Origin: Negativicutes bacterium
Lineage (GTDB): Bacteria; Bacillota_C; Negativicutes; Sporomusales_B; JARLHX01
Direction of reading: 5' to 3'
Assembly: GCA_031292035.1 (NCBI GenBank)
Contig: JARLHX010000359.1
Coordinates: 1-64,000, forward strand
DNA length: 64,000 bases
This document shows positions 17,073-26,331 of this stretch, piece after piece. How positions within the stretch are numbered: position 1 is the stretch's first letter; each line of letters starts with the position of its first letter. The notes below the pieces were generated by a model. It ran no database searches. It saw nothing but the letters and a program-made list of their open reading frames with translations, and was not told the DNA's origin. Both the position numbers and the translations under genes were made by a program.

Positions 17073-17101
17073 GCAGACCCTCAGTCGGCTGACGGGTCTG
17101 C
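17073..17101 (-). terminator. Terminator after the 17.1-18.5 kb transporter
   Basis: GCAGACCC pairs with GGGTCTGC, with an inner CAG/CTG helix. The minus-strand tail is TTTCC. It lies 25 bp after the transporter stop codon. Confidence 0.65.
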
Positions 17102-17126
17102 TTGTTGCAGTGGGTATTTATATTTA

Positions 17127-18452
17127 CTATTTAGGGGTTGCCGAGCCGGTCGCCACAGAGGCGGCCGATTTTGTCTTTTCGGTTTGACCGCAGATCCAGT
17201 ACGCCAGTGCGGCCGCAGCCAGCATATAGATGGCAAGACATACCAAGGCGTTGGCAAAGCTGCCGGTAGCGTCTTTGATCCAGCCAACACCGAAGGGGCC
17301 GACAAAGCCGCCCAGGTTACCGATGGAGTTAATGAGCGCGATGCCGGCAGCCGATGCCGTTCCAGTCAAAAAGCGGGATGGCAGTGTCCAAAAAATCGGG
17401 ATGGCGGCAAAAATTCCGATAGCCGCAACCGAAAGACAGACGATGGTGAGGACGGCGTTCGAAGTGAACAAGGCACTGCCAAGGAGGCCGCAGCCGGCAA
17501 TCACCATGGCGCCGGTCAAATGATATTTGCGTTCCATGAAATGGTCGGAAGAGTACCCGATGATCAGCATGCCGATGGCTGCGCAGACATACGGGATAGC
17601 GCTGATCAAGCCGATCTGGCTGCTGGAAAAATCGCCAAGGGCTTTTACCATTTGCGGCAGCCACATATTAGTGCCGTAATTGCAGAGGGCTGAACTGACA
17701 TACACCAGACCCAGCAGCAGTACCTTGGGATGAGTCAGGGATTCCCAGAAGGTATATTTGCGGACTGATTCGATCTCTTTGTGTTCCTCGGTGATTTGGG
17801 CCTGCAGCCATTCGCGTTCGCTGGGTTTAAGCCAGGTCGCGTTGACCGGCTTCTCGGTCAGATACCACAGGGTGAAAAATCCTAAAAAAACGGCCGGGAT
17901 GCCTTCGATGATAAACAGCCACTTCCAGCCGGCCACCCCCATGACCCCGTCCATATTAAGCACCAAGCCGGAAACGGCTGAACCGATCATCAGGGCAATG
18001 GGCTGGGCAAACATGAAGCGGGCCAACACATTTGCCCGGTACCGTTCCGGGTACCAATAAGTCAGATAGTAAACGATGCCTGGGAAGAACCCCGCCTCGG
18101 CGGCGCCAAGCAGAAAACGGGTCATGACAAAGCTGACAGTGCCTGATACCAGAGCCATGGCGGCTGATATAATGCCCCAGGTGATCATGATTCTGGCGAT
18201 CCAGATCCGAGCGCCGAATTTTTGTAAAGCCAGGTTGCTGGGGACTTCAAAGAAAAAATAGCCGATGAAGAAAATGCCTGCACCCCACCCAAAAACGGTT
18301 GCGGTAAATCCAAGGTCTTTGTTCATGGTCAATGCGGCAAAACCAAGATTAGTGCGGTCGATATAACACAGAAGATAAGCTAGAACTAAGAATGGGATAA
18401 GACGCCAGGTAACTTTGTTCATGATCGCTTTTTCCATCGCCAGGTCATTCAT
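17127..18452 (-). CDS. MFS transporter, ACS family (tartrate/phthalate permease-like)
   Basis: A 441-residue, 12-helix permease with the ACS signature LLCYIDRTNLGFAALTMNKD at helix 1, RFLLGAAEAGFFPGIVYYLTYWYP in helices 4-5 and a long central loop (ITEEHKEIESVRKYTF). This subgroup includes tartrate, 4-hydroxyphenylacetate and phthalate transporters. The start has AAGGAGGT seven bases upstream. It is the last gene of a minus-strand run with two hydroxyacid dehydrogenases and a Zn alcohol dehydrogenase (21.8-17.1 kb), so it probably imports the hydroxy acid or sugar acid they oxidise. Confidence 0.88.
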   Translation of the reverse strand: MNDLAMEKAIMNKVTWRLIPFLVLAYLLCYIDRTNLGFAALTMNKDLGFTATVFGWGAGIFFIGYFFFEVPSNLALQKFGARIWIARIMITWGIISAAMALVSGTVSFVMTRFLLGAAEAGFFPGIVYYLTYWYPERYRANVLARFMFAQPIALMIGSAVSGLVLNMDGVMGVAGWKWLFIIEGIPAVFLGFFTLWYLTEKPVNATWLKPSEREWLQAQITEEHKEIESVRKYTFWESLTHPKVLLLGLVYVSSALCNYGTNMWLPQMVKALGDFSSSQIGLISAIPYVCAAIGMLIIGYSSDHFMERKYHLTGAMVIAGCGLLGSALFTSNAVLTIVCLSVAAIGIFAAIPIFWTLPSRFLTGTASAAGIALINSIGNLGGFVGPFGVGWIKDATGSFANALVCLAIYMLAAAALAYWICGQTEKTKSAASVATGSATPK

Positions 18453-18541
18453 AAATTTACCTCCTTTTTCTTAGTAACTACCCTTTGTCTGTACGAAAAT
18501 TCAGACTCCTTTCCACGTGTTTTTGCCCTATTTATTCAACC

Positions 18542-19501
18542 TCACCGCCGGACGACGGCATATAACGGTGGCTGTCCGGCCAAAACACGTACTACTTCCT
18601 GTGCCGCGGTGACGCTGCACCGCGCAACCGCTTCTTTGGTATAAGCTCCACAATGGGGAGTGGCTATCACATTGGCCAGTTTCAGCAACCGGTTATCCTC
18701 AACTGGAGGTTCCTGCACAAAAGTATCTGTACCATAGCCAGCTAGCTTGCCTGAAACCAGAGCGTCATACAAGTCTTCCTCATTGACTAAGTCCCCTCTG
18801 GCTGTATTGATGACGAAAGCGGTTTCTTTTAGCAGTTTTAATGTCTGTCTGTTCATCATATTTTTGGTAGCCGGGATGGATGGCACATGCAAGGTAAGAA
18901 AATCAGCTTCGCGAAAAACCGCTTCCAGCTCGATGTACCTCACGTTATATTTCTCGCACAGCTCTGGCCGCTGCGCTACATCAAAGGCCACGATATTCAT
19001 CCCGAAGGCGTGCGCCCGCTTTATCACTTCACTGCCGATATGGCCGGTACCGATCACACCCAAAACCTTGCCGTACAATTCACCGCCTAAAATCCGCTTC
19101 CATCCACCCTGCCGCACTTCTGCGTTCTGGGCCGGAATGTGGCGGGTCAGCGACAGCATCAAGCCGAAGGCCAATTCGCACACCGAAACGGTATTGGTGC
19201 CGGGTGCGAGAGTCACCGGTATTCCCAGCCGGGTTGCCGCCTCGACATTGACATTGTTGTAGCCTGCGCCGTTCCTGGCGATTATTTTCAAAGAAGCCGC
19301 GCCGGCCTCAATCACCTTGGCAGTCATCTCATCCAACCCGGCAATCACAGCATCCATGCCGGTGATAACGCGCAGCATCTCTGCCTCGGGCCAAACACCG
19401 TCGCCGACATGAGCAATCATTTCATGGCCTGCGGCTTCCAATATCGCCCTTCCTTCCGCACTTGCCGCCACCGAGCGGGCTGTCACCAATACTTTTGCCA
19501 T
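18542..19501 (-). CDS. D-isomer-specific 2-hydroxyacid dehydrogenase
   Basis: The 319-residue NAD-dependent dehydrogenase of the SerA/GyaR type has the dinucleotide-binding motif GVIGTGHIGSEV near residue 146, catalytic Arg in INTARGDLVNEE, and catalytic His in TPHCGAYTKEA. There is no C-terminal ACT domain, so it is not a full biosynthetic phosphoglycerate dehydrogenase. It closely resembles the dehydrogenase at 28725-29678 in sequence and length. It lies 89 bp upstream of the ACS transporter and 47 bp downstream of another hydroxyacid dehydrogenase, suggesting one operon. Confidence 0.9.
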   Translation of the reverse strand: MAKVLVTARSVAASAEGRAILEAAGHEMIAHVGDGVWPEAEMLRVITGMDAVIAGLDEMTAKVIEAGAASLKIIARNGAGYNNVNVEAATRLGIPVTLAPGTNTVSVCELAFGLMLSLTRHIPAQNAEVRQGGWKRILGGELYGKVLGVIGTGHIGSEVIKRAHAFGMNIVAFDVAQRPELCEKYNVRYIELEAVFREADFLTLHVPSIPATKNMMNRQTLKLLKETAFVINTARGDLVNEEDLYDALVSGKLAGYGTDTFVQEPPVEDNRLLKLANVIATPHCGAYTKEAVARCSVTAAQEVVRVLAGQPPLYAVVRR

Positions 19502-19548
19502 GGATTCCTACACCTCCAAAACCAATTATCCGCCTAATGGCCGGACTA

Positions 19549-20580
19549 CTAGTTGACAATCCAGTCCGAGGAGGCTTTGCTGTCTAAAACTCGCTTTAAT
19601 TCCTGCAAAAGCAAATAGGGCGTCATACGGAAGGTATCCTGAGTGGCGCCAGCCAAATGCGGCGTAAGGGTCACATTCTCCATGCGGAGCAGCGGATGTC
19701 TGTCTGGGATCGGCTCCGTCCAGAACACGTCAAGGGCCGCCCCGCCGATTCGCTTCTCCTCCAGGGCCTCCACCAATGCCGCTTCGTCAATCAAACCGGC
19801 CCGCGCAGTATTGATCAAATAGGCCGTCGGTTTCATCCAGGACAGCTCTTCTTTCCCGATCAGGCCAGTGGTATCTTGGCTGAGCCGGGCGTGAATACTG
19901 ATGAAGTCCGATTGTCTGCATAATTCTTCCAGGGCGACCGACTCTGCCCCGAATTCACGCAAGCTGTCTTTCTTTACATAGGGATCATATATAAGGACGC
20001 GAACCTGAAAGGCCGCAAGCTTTTTTGCGACCAACCGTCCAATATAGCCAAACCCAACTAAACCAATTGTTTTGCCGCGCACATCGCCCATAAAAGCCGA
20101 GTTAGGATATTTCTTTTTCCATTCCCCCTGAACAAGGGCGGCATGACCGCGGGCCAGATTGCGCAATTCCGAAAGGAGAAGGGCAATCGTAAAGTCAGAC
20201 ACTGCTTCAGCGTTGCGGCCCATGGTCTTCATTACCTTTGCGCCCTTTTCCGTGGCTGCTTTGATGTCCACATTTTCTGTTCCGGCCCGGCAAACACCGA
20301 TATAGGCTGCGCCGCTTTGCAAAATATGTTGTTTATTGAGCGGGGTATGGTGGGTAATGATCACATCTGCGTCGCACGCGGCTTCGGCCAGCCCTGCCGG
20401 GGGCTTGCCGGCATCAGGACCGTGCTTTTCCACCTGGCTGCGCAAAAACCAAAATTCTTCTTCACTTGCTGGTTGCCAATCCAACCCGTTTACTTCAACA
20501 TCAGCGCCAAATACATCCCGGACGGCATCAGCCAAAGTGGCCGCTAACAACATTGGATCTCCAACTACCAGAAATTTCAT
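19549..20580 (-). CDS. 2-hydroxyacid dehydrogenase (phosphoglycerate dehydrogenase-like)
   Basis: This 343-residue protein is a different subgroup from its neighbour. It starts MKFLVVGDPMLLAATLADAV, has the cofactor motif GLVGFGYIGRLVAKKL near 172, catalytic Arg in INTARAGLIDEAAL and His in LTPHLAGATQDT. The N-terminal extension of about 25 residues and the HLAGATQDT ending are seen in the group that acts on longer hydroxy acids such as erythronate-type compounds; this is weak evidence. The ribosome site GGAGG precedes ATG 20580. It is in a run with the next dehydrogenase and the transporter. Confidence 0.87.
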   Translation of the reverse strand: MKFLVVGDPMLLAATLADAVRDVFGADVEVNGLDWQPASEEEFWFLRSQVEKHGPDAGKPPAGLAEAACDADVIITHHTPLNKQHILQSGAAYIGVCRAGTENVDIKAATEKGAKVMKTMGRNAEAVSDFTIALLLSELRNLARGHAALVQGEWKKKYPNSAFMGDVRGKTIGLVGFGYIGRLVAKKLAAFQVRVLIYDPYVKKDSLREFGAESVALEELCRQSDFISIHARLSQDTTGLIGKEELSWMKPTAYLINTARAGLIDEAALVEALEEKRIGGAALDVFWTEPIPDRHPLLRMENVTLTPHLAGATQDTFRMTPYLLLQELKRVLDSKASSDWIVN

Positions 20581-20735
20581 ATCCTAGTCCTCCTTCATCA
20601 TCAAATAGTCGATCTTGTAGTTCGTCGCTTGCAGCCCAGGCTAAATCTTTAAATAGGGCTCTTCATCGATTGCGCTTCTAACACCATGCCCGAATGACGC
20701 GAAACAGATCAATGAAATGACGCAAAGCCATCAAT

Positions 20736-21833
20736 TTATTTCAATACCACCAGCCCAGAATGCCGATCAATTTCTTCCTTAAGTTCGTCAATAAACGGCG
20801 ACACCGTCACCCGTAAGCCTGACCGGCCATCGACAAAATCCATCCCGGCGTGGATCTTTTCCAGTGCTACCAAATGAGTCAATATCTTCTTGGCAGACAC
20901 CTTGCCGCTGCGAATCATCTCCAAAGCAAGGGCGTTATGGCGCGGCGCCGAAGAAAAGGCGCCGTAAACAACAATCTGGCGATAATGAACATGATTAGCG
21001 TCAAGGTTGATCATCGGCTCATCCTTCGGGAGGCCGGCGAACAGGCAGACCTTACCCATTTTACTGGCCATGTTGATACCGAGCACCTGGGCCTCGGCCG
21101 CTCCTGCCGTGACGATGACAATATTCGCTCCGAGTCCTCCCGTCAGGTCCATCACCGCTTTCACTCCGTCGGTAGCACTTAGATTAATATAGGCATTAAA
21201 ACCGAAAGACTTGGCTTCTTCCAACCGTTTGGCACTGCGATTAATCAAAAACACCTTGCCTGCTCCCCGGGCCCGGGCCAGTTCGGCGTGCATGATCCCT
21301 ATCGGGCCGGCACCGATTATAGCCACCGAATCACCCAGGCCGATATTCATTACTTCCTGGGCATTCAGCACACAAGCCAGGGGTTCTGCCAGCGACGCCT
21401 CCAAATAGCTGACTTCATCCGGAATGCGATTGATATTGCCAGCGCGGATCGCTCCCGCTGGAACAAGAACATATTCAGCAAAGCCGCCGTTATAATGATG
21501 AGCGATGGTTTTGCGGGTGTAGCACATATTCTGCCAGCCTGACAGGCAGTAGGAGCATGCTCCGCAGCCGATGGCCGGAGCAACGATCACCCGTTCCCCC
21601 ACGGAAAAACCTTTGATGTCTGGCGCCACTTCCACGATTTCCCCCGCGATTTCATGACCTAAAACAATCGGCGGTTTGATGGCCGCATGCCCATGCCGAA
21701 AAGTTCGCAAGTCTCCGCCGCAGATCGCACAGGCCTTTACTTTGAGCAATAGCGTTCCTGCTTCAATTTTTGGTTTGGCAATATCCTCAATTGTTATTTC
21801 GCCGATTCCTTGATACATTGCTGCTTTCATCAT
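20736..21833 (-). CDS. Zinc-dependent alcohol/polyol dehydrogenase (MDR family)
   Basis: A 365-residue medium-chain dehydrogenase. The catalytic zinc ligands are Cys in ACAICGGDLR and the GHE of VLGHEIAGEI; the structural zinc site is complete (CGACSYCLSGWQNMC). The Rossmann motif is GAGPIGIMHAELA near 173. Relatives include sorbitol, threonine and galactitol-1-phosphate dehydrogenases. The start chosen is ATG 21833, after AGAAGGGG; an upstream ATG gives 10 extra residues without a ribosome site. It heads the run of dehydrogenases ending in the ACS transporter and lies divergent from the RpiR regulator. Confidence 0.88.
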   Translation of the reverse strand: MMKAAMYQGIGEITIEDIAKPKIEAGTLLLKVKACAICGGDLRTFRHGHAAIKPPIVLGHEIAGEIVEVAPDIKGFSVGERVIVAPAIGCGACSYCLSGWQNMCYTRKTIAHHYNGGFAEYVLVPAGAIRAGNINRIPDEVSYLEASLAEPLACVLNAQEVMNIGLGDSVAIIGAGPIGIMHAELARARGAGKVFLINRSAKRLEEAKSFGFNAYINLSATDGVKAVMDLTGGLGANIVIVTAGAAEAQVLGINMASKMGKVCLFAGLPKDEPMINLDANHVHYRQIVVYGAFSSAPRHNALALEMIRSGKVSAKKILTHLVALEKIHAGMDFVDGRSGLRVTVSPFIDELKEEIDRHSGLVVLK

Positions 21834-22063
21834 CTTATCCCCTTCTCCGCTCTCTGCGTCCACCTAAAGACACTCGGCGGCCCTGCCTTCAAAGGAGGCC
21901 AATCTTCAGTAAAAACCGGTCAGTTTCCTGGCCGTAAATTCAAGCGTAATTATAATAACAAAGGCCGGCTGTCGAATTTTGCAATTTATTTTCATTTTAT
22001 AGATCGTAAAATTAAATTTTCTTTCAATTTAAATTGTATTACTTTTCGGAGTTCAACGCAAGA

Positions 22064-22117
22064 TATTTATGAAACTTACTTTAATTATTATTCGACTATT
22101 TATGAAACTTTATTTCA
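22064..22117. promoter_or_regulatory. Direct repeats, candidate RpiR operator
   Basis: The 385-bp AT-rich region between the alcohol dehydrogenase and the RpiR gene holds two identical 14-mers, TATTTATGAAACTT, at 22064-22077 and 22097-22110, 33 bp apart (about three helical turns). The second forms TGAAACTTTATTTCA, an inverted repeat like those bound by RpiR regulators. It is placed to act on both divergent genes. Confidence 0.5.
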
Positions 22118-22145
22118 TTATTTAACCCTATGTTTCTGCTGCATC

Positions 22146-22174
22146 TTGTTGTAGGTATCTCCTTTTGTTATACT
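22146..22174 (+). promoter_or_regulatory. Promoter of the RpiR gene
   Basis: TTGTTG (22146-22151), 17 bp, TATACT (22169-22174), 45 bp upstream of the start codon. Confidence 0.55.
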
Positions 22175-22218
22175 GAAACTGCGATAAGTATACGCAGAAG
22201 CTTTATGAGGAGATCGAT

Positions 22219-23073
22219 ATGACCATACGCGAATCCAAATGCCTGACCTTGATTCACAATATGTTCCAATCCTTGACGAAAACAGAGCGTAAAGTTGCTG
22301 AATACATAATAGCCAACCCTGCTGAAGTGGTTCATATGACCATCACCGACCTGGCAGAGGTTGTTGGTAGCGCAGAGGCCACCATCTCCCGCCTCTGCAA
22401 AAAATTGAATTTTCCCCGTTTCCAAAGCTTGAAGATCGCTCTGGCGAGTGATTTATATGAACCCTTTGAGTCGGTGATCAACGAGGTTGATCCTGAAGAT
22501 CCCATTGACGTTGTCGCCGGCAAGGTCTTTCAAACCATCATCGAAGCCCTGCAGGACACTTTGAAAATTCTTAATGCCGAGGCTTTGGACCAGGCTATTA
22601 CCGCAATTTTAACCGCGCGTCGCATTGAGGTTTATGGTACAGGCGGTTCATCGGTTATGGCCCACGATGTCGAGCATCGTTTTTCCCGGTTTGGTATCCC
22701 CGTTAAGGCTAACTCTGACCAGGATGAGCAGGTTATATCCGCCTCGCTGTTAGCCCCGGGTGATGTTGTCATTGCCATCTCTCATACCGGCTCAAACCGA
22801 GGAGTTTTGGAATCTGTCCGAGTCGCCAAAGAAAGCGGCGCAACCATTATCGTTATAACAAGTCATATTCGGTCGCCGCTGAGTAAGATCGCAGATATCT
22901 TATTAAATGGCATGGCCAGAGAGATTAATCACCGTTCGGAAGCTATGTCGTCGAGGCTAATTCATTTGGCGCTTGTTGATGTTCTTTACGTGGGGGCGAT
23001 GTTAAGGCAGCCGGCCCGCATCACCAATAATATGCAAAGAATCCGCCAGGCGATTGCCAAGCGACGGGTCTAA
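22219..23073 (+). CDS. RpiR/MurR-family regulator (HTH plus SIS domain)
   Basis: The 284-residue protein has the RpiR N-terminal helix-turn-helix (SLTKTERKVAEYIIANPAEV, GSAEATISRLCKKLNFPRFQ, residues 13-75) and a C-terminal SIS phosphosugar-binding domain (RRIEVYGTGGSSVMAHDVEH, AISHTGSNRGVLESVRVAKE, residues 128-250). Such regulators sense phosphorylated sugars or sugar acids. AGGAGATCGAT precedes ATG 22219. It is divergent from the Zn alcohol dehydrogenase run, its likely target, with candidate operators in between. Confidence 0.92.
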   Translation: MTIRESKCLTLIHNMFQSLTKTERKVAEYIIANPAEVVHMTITDLAEVVGSAEATISRLCKKLNFPRFQSLKIALASDLYEPFESVINEVDPEDPIDVVAGKVFQTIIEALQDTLKILNAEALDQAITAILTARRIEVYGTGGSSVMAHDVEHRFSRFGIPVKANSDQDEQVISASLLAPGDVVIAISHTGSNRGVLESVRVAKESGATIIVITSHIRSPLSKIADILLNGMAREINHRSEAMSSRLIHLALVDVLYVGAMLRQPARITNNMQRIRQAIAKRRV

Positions 23074-23128
23074 TGTATCCTAGTTTCTTCTTGCAGGAAA
23101 AAGACGATATCGCACGAACTCGACTATT

Positions 23129-23476
23129 ATGGCGACAAAAATGATAATCATCAATTTGGAACACGGCATGCCAACAGTGGAACAGGCAAGCCATCGGCTG
23201 GTCGGAGAATTGATCCGGGCTCGCGCCCAAGGAGCGAAGGTAGTCAAACTGATTCATGGCTACGGCTCTTCGGGGGTCGGCGGCGCTCTCCGCATCGGTA
23301 TCCGGGCTGCACTGGCCAGCCGAAAAAGACGGGGCGAGATCAGGGAAGTAGTGCCTGGTGAAAGCTGGAGCATCTTTGACGACGGAGCCCGCCGGATTCT
23401 TGATACACATCCCGACCTCAACCGGGACAGAGATTTCGAACGTGGCAATGCCGGAATTACGATCATCCTTCTGTAG
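23129..23476 (+). CDS. Small Smr-domain protein
   Basis: The 115-residue protein carries an Smr-type (small MutS-related) nuclease-like fold: INLEHGMPTVEQASHRL, VKLIHGYGSSGVGGALRIGI and a C-terminal 'NAGITIILL' strand. The HGxG motif of Smr domains is present; the N-terminal 'LDLHG' is replaced by 'INLEHG'. Stand-alone Smr proteins are thought to act on nucleic acids; function here is unknown. It follows the RpiR gene by 55 bp and ends at a strong two-way terminator. The start is uncertain (ATG 23129 or the ATG four codons later), as neither has a clear ribosome site. Confidence 0.7.
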   Translation: MATKMIIINLEHGMPTVEQASHRLVGELIRARAQGAKVVKLIHGYGSSGVGGALRIGIRAALASRKRRGEIREVVPGESWSIFDDGARRILDTHPDLNRDRDFERGNAGITIILL

Positions 23477-23518
23477 CTGTGTGTCGTGCTCCGGTTTTGG
23501 GAAAGCAGGAAATATAAA

Positions 23519-23563
23519 AAGTGGTACTTATGCCGTTGGCCGACAACGGCATAAGTACCACTT
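23519..23563. terminator. Bidirectional terminator, 20-bp perfect stem
   Basis: AAGTGGTACTTATGCCGTTG pairs perfectly with its complement around a 5-base loop. It separates the convergent Smr and phosphotriesterase-family genes; T-rich tails occur on both strands (CTTTGTTGTT on plus, CTTTTTATATTT on minus). Confidence 0.85.
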
Positions 23564-23595
23564 TGTTGTTCTGCCTCAGGCCGCTTTTAGATGCT

Positions 23596-24702
23596 CTAAT
23601 ATGCCAAAATCCTTGCCGGGTTTTCCACCGTTATCGCGTTGATGTCTATATCAGAAACACCGCATTTTTTGAGTGCAGGTACAACGAAATCCGTAAGGCG
23701 AGTATATCCCTCCCCGCCGCCGCGCCGGGTAGCGAGTTTGGTAAAAATATCATTTCCCATAACGATCTGCTTCGCATATCCTTCATTGACCAAGGCCACC
23801 ATGCCCGATAGAATATACCAATCGGAATAGTTGGCAATCCCCAGCGGTTCGTCATCTGCTTCGAAGCCCAGCGGAGTGAAAGAAAGAACAAAACCTTTGT
23901 CGAGTAGTTCTCGGTGAAGGCTGATGTCAAAAGGTACTCGCCCAGGATTGCAAACAAGCTGTTCAATCGACAGCAGTCCCAGCAAAAGTTGGACGTGACA
24001 CAAGATGGTTCTTTCGGGAATGCATCCTCCTTTTAGCAGTTGCTGCACCACGTTTTGCCGCACCTCATCCTTGGTGACGTCCGGTCCTAGGTGAATCTGA
24101 AGCGACAGGCCCGTTTCGCCGGCGACGAAGGCTGCTGCCTGTAAATAGTCTTCAAGGTGCCGCGAGTAGACCTCATAGGCTGCTTTAATATGTCCAGGGA
24201 AAATCCCGGTATCACCGATACCCTTAGTAATTTCATTGCGAAGGAAGCCGGCGTACTGCTCAAATGTCATATTTCTATAGGAACTTGGCCAGGTGTATTC
24301 TGCATAGAGTCCTGTGGAAGCCACAAGATGAACTCCAGTCCGCGCAGCAATCCGCCGAAGGGCAGCCAGGTCATCTGCTGAGCTGCGGATACCAGGCGCG
24401 CTGACTTCGACGATCGAGTCGCCGCCACCGGCTTTAAAATCGCCAACTTCGGCAGTCATCACCTCCTCGTCATCCAGTCTCATGTTATCTTTCGATAAAG
24501 CGATATGATGACGTAGGATTGAGCGATTTTCGAGTGTTAATGGATCTTCCGGTACAATGTTTTGACGCATTGAGGCGAAACATGTTTTTCTCATCCTGCC
24601 ACGAAACATGGAGCAGTCTACAAGAACATGTTCGTGCATCGAGGTAAAACCTAGCTGATCCGGTGAGATCGGGCCGCAAACGGTCATTATCTTTTGTGGC
24701 AT
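23596..24702 (-). CDS. Phosphotriesterase-family metal-dependent hydrolase
   Basis: A 368-residue TIM-barrel hydrolase with the family's N-terminal metal motif HEH (TSMHEHVLVD, residues 22-26), a candidate bridging Lys in FPGHIKAAYE, His in LSLQIHLGPD and CHVQLLLG, and the last ligand Asp in VMGNDIFTK. These match the phosphotriesterase homology group, many of which are sugar-lactone or acyl-lactone hydrolases. I infer a lactonase that opens a sugar-acid lactone for the neighbouring pathway. It is downstream of DcuC but beyond a terminator, so it probably has its own promoter. Confidence 0.85.
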   Translation of the reverse strand: MPQKIMTVCGPISPDQLGFTSMHEHVLVDCSMFRGRMRKTCFASMRQNIVPEDPLTLENRSILRHHIALSKDNMRLDDEEVMTAEVGDFKAGGGDSIVEVSAPGIRSSADDLAALRRIAARTGVHLVASTGLYAEYTWPSSYRNMTFEQYAGFLRNEITKGIGDTGIFPGHIKAAYEVYSRHLEDYLQAAAFVAGETGLSLQIHLGPDVTKDEVRQNVVQQLLKGGCIPERTILCHVQLLLGLLSIEQLVCNPGRVPFDISLHRELLDKGFVLSFTPLGFEADDEPLGIANYSDWYILSGMVALVNEGYAKQIVMGNDIFTKLATRRGGGEGYTRLTDFVVPALKKCGVSDIDINAITVENPARILAY

Positions 24703-24803
24703 GCCATCCCGTCCTTCCTAAAATATTACCCCTGGCTAACAAGGGGTAGGTAGGTTAATATCCACCCTATCATATGCTTATGGCGCGCCAGAAAGATGGA
24801 AAA

Positions 24804-24834
24804 AGAAAAAAGCTCTACAGAAAATCTGTAAAGC
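24804..24834 (-). terminator. Terminator of the mmgE-dcuC unit
   Basis: GCTCTACAGA pairs with TCTGTAAAGC around AAA, and TTTTTTC follows on the minus strand, 26 bp after the DcuC stop codon. Confidence 0.8.
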
Positions 24835-24860
24835 CTGATACTGCCTAATAATTATTACCT

Positions 24861-26246
24861 TTACAAATAGATGATATATGTAGCCAGCATATTAGCAATG
24901 AGACCGAGCATCACGGGTATCGCACAGCGCTTCGCAACCTGAAAAGGCGATACCCCGGCTATGCTGGCTATGGCTACAATGGCAGCAGTAATCGGCGACA
25001 TGCAGCGCCCGAAGCCTGATGTAATTTCCATAGGCAACAGAATCAGCACTGGTTCAACATTAAGGTATGCGGCAATTTTCGGCGCCAAGCTGGCAAAGGC
25101 AAAGAAAGAGGCATTACCAGATCCCATAATAAAGGAACAAACGACCATGATGATGCTAAGGATAAAAACCGTTGCCCCCAAACCAAGGCCTGCCGATTGT
25201 GCACTTTGAATCAGCGCATCCACCGCGCCAACCTTCACTAACCCCATACCAAATGTCTCAGCACAGATAATCAGTGATATAACAACAACAAACTGTTTGC
25301 CCATCCCATCGAAAAAGGTCATCACATTATCCATGACGGGACGGATATCTCTCAGGCGAATAAATTCAAAAATCATCGCGACTACCGTACAAATAAGCAT
25401 TGCTGTGATAACATCCATTTTTATCGACTTAATGAACAAAGGGCAGAATACCATCACCAATACCAACGGCAAGGTAGGTAAAATCGCATAAATACGCGGC
25501 ACCTTTTTCTCACTGGCTGTTTCATTTGCGGCTTCTGGCTCCACTGCATCAGTGATTCCGGCAATATATCCTTCCCGTTTATCCCACCACGGTTGGATAA
25601 AATAATGGGCAATACCCACGACGATGATCGGCGGAATAATGACAGGCATCTGCCATTGCATGAAATAGATCACCGGGTCAAGGCCGGCGCTGTGTGCCGC
25701 CAGGATGGCATTGGAAGAAATGGGGCCGATGTCTGTGAACTTCGATGTCGCAACAATAGTGACCGCCGTCAGCTTGCTTATGCCTGCTTTAACCAAAATG
25801 GGATACATCGTTAACATTAGTAATAATCCCAGACCGGCGTGACTCGGCACAAATACATCCACCACCTGGCCAATAACATACCCTACCATCATGACCACTA
25901 TCGGTGAACGCACGAGCTTGAGCGGATAGGTGGATACCTCCAGCATCGCTTGATTGGCACCACACTGCTCCATATACCTGACAAATCCGCCAATCGACAT
26001 GATGGTCAGACCTAGACCCGCGAGTCGATCACTCATCAATCTCTTTACAGCGTCAAATATATCAAACCAAATGAATCCTGTCGCCTGCTTGGCCGGCAAT
26101 ATTGCTCCTGTCCCGAATATGACGGCGCAAACCATCAAAACAATGCCGCCGGTCAGCAATACCCCTTGCGGCTTATATCTTTTATATAGCATATAGCCAA
26201 CCCAGATTGTTACAATCGCCCCTATCCAAAGTCCTAACATCAGCAT
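24861..26246 (-). CDS. dcuC: DcuC-family anaerobic C4-dicarboxylate transporter
   Basis: The 461-residue integral membrane protein has about 12 hydrophobic segments and the DcuC pattern: GLTIMSIGGFVRYMEQCGAN near 96, VGYVIGQVVDVFVPSHAGLG near 142 and FIMGSGNASFFAFASLAPKI near 372. DcuC proteins move fumarate, succinate and related C4-dicarboxylates under anaerobic conditions. It follows the MmgE/PrpD gene by 85 bp. With a fumarase-type dehydratase nearby, it probably imports a hydroxy-dicarboxylate such as tartrate or malate, or exports succinate. Confidence 0.87.
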   Translation of the reverse strand: MLMLGLWIGAIVTIWVGYMLYKRYKPQGVLLTGGIVLMVCAVIFGTGAILPAKQATGFIWFDIFDAVKRLMSDRLAGLGLTIMSIGGFVRYMEQCGANQAMLEVSTYPLKLVRSPIVVMMVGYVIGQVVDVFVPSHAGLGLLLMLTMYPILVKAGISKLTAVTIVATSKFTDIGPISSNAILAAHSAGLDPVIYFMQWQMPVIIPPIIVVGIAHYFIQPWWDKREGYIAGITDAVEPEAANETASEKKVPRIYAILPTLPLVLVMVFCPLFIKSIKMDVITAMLICTVVAMIFEFIRLRDIRPVMDNVMTFFDGMGKQFVVVISLIICAETFGMGLVKVGAVDALIQSAQSAGLGLGATVFILSIIMVVCSFIMGSGNASFFAFASLAPKIAAYLNVEPVLILLPMEITSGFGRCMSPITAAIVAIASIAGVSPFQVAKRCAIPVMLGLIANMLATYIIYL

Positions 26247-26331
26247 CTTCCTCCCCGAATGAAAAAACTTTACGCCTGGGTAACGTGTCGCTGCTTGTGT
26301 ATCTAACGAAATACTGATCCTGGCTGGAAAA

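Noticed and set aside
21864..22218. Small gene in the AT-rich region between the alcohol dehydrogenase and RpiR
   Set aside because: The plus-strand frame there has no ribosome site, is highly AT-rich and covers the candidate operators.
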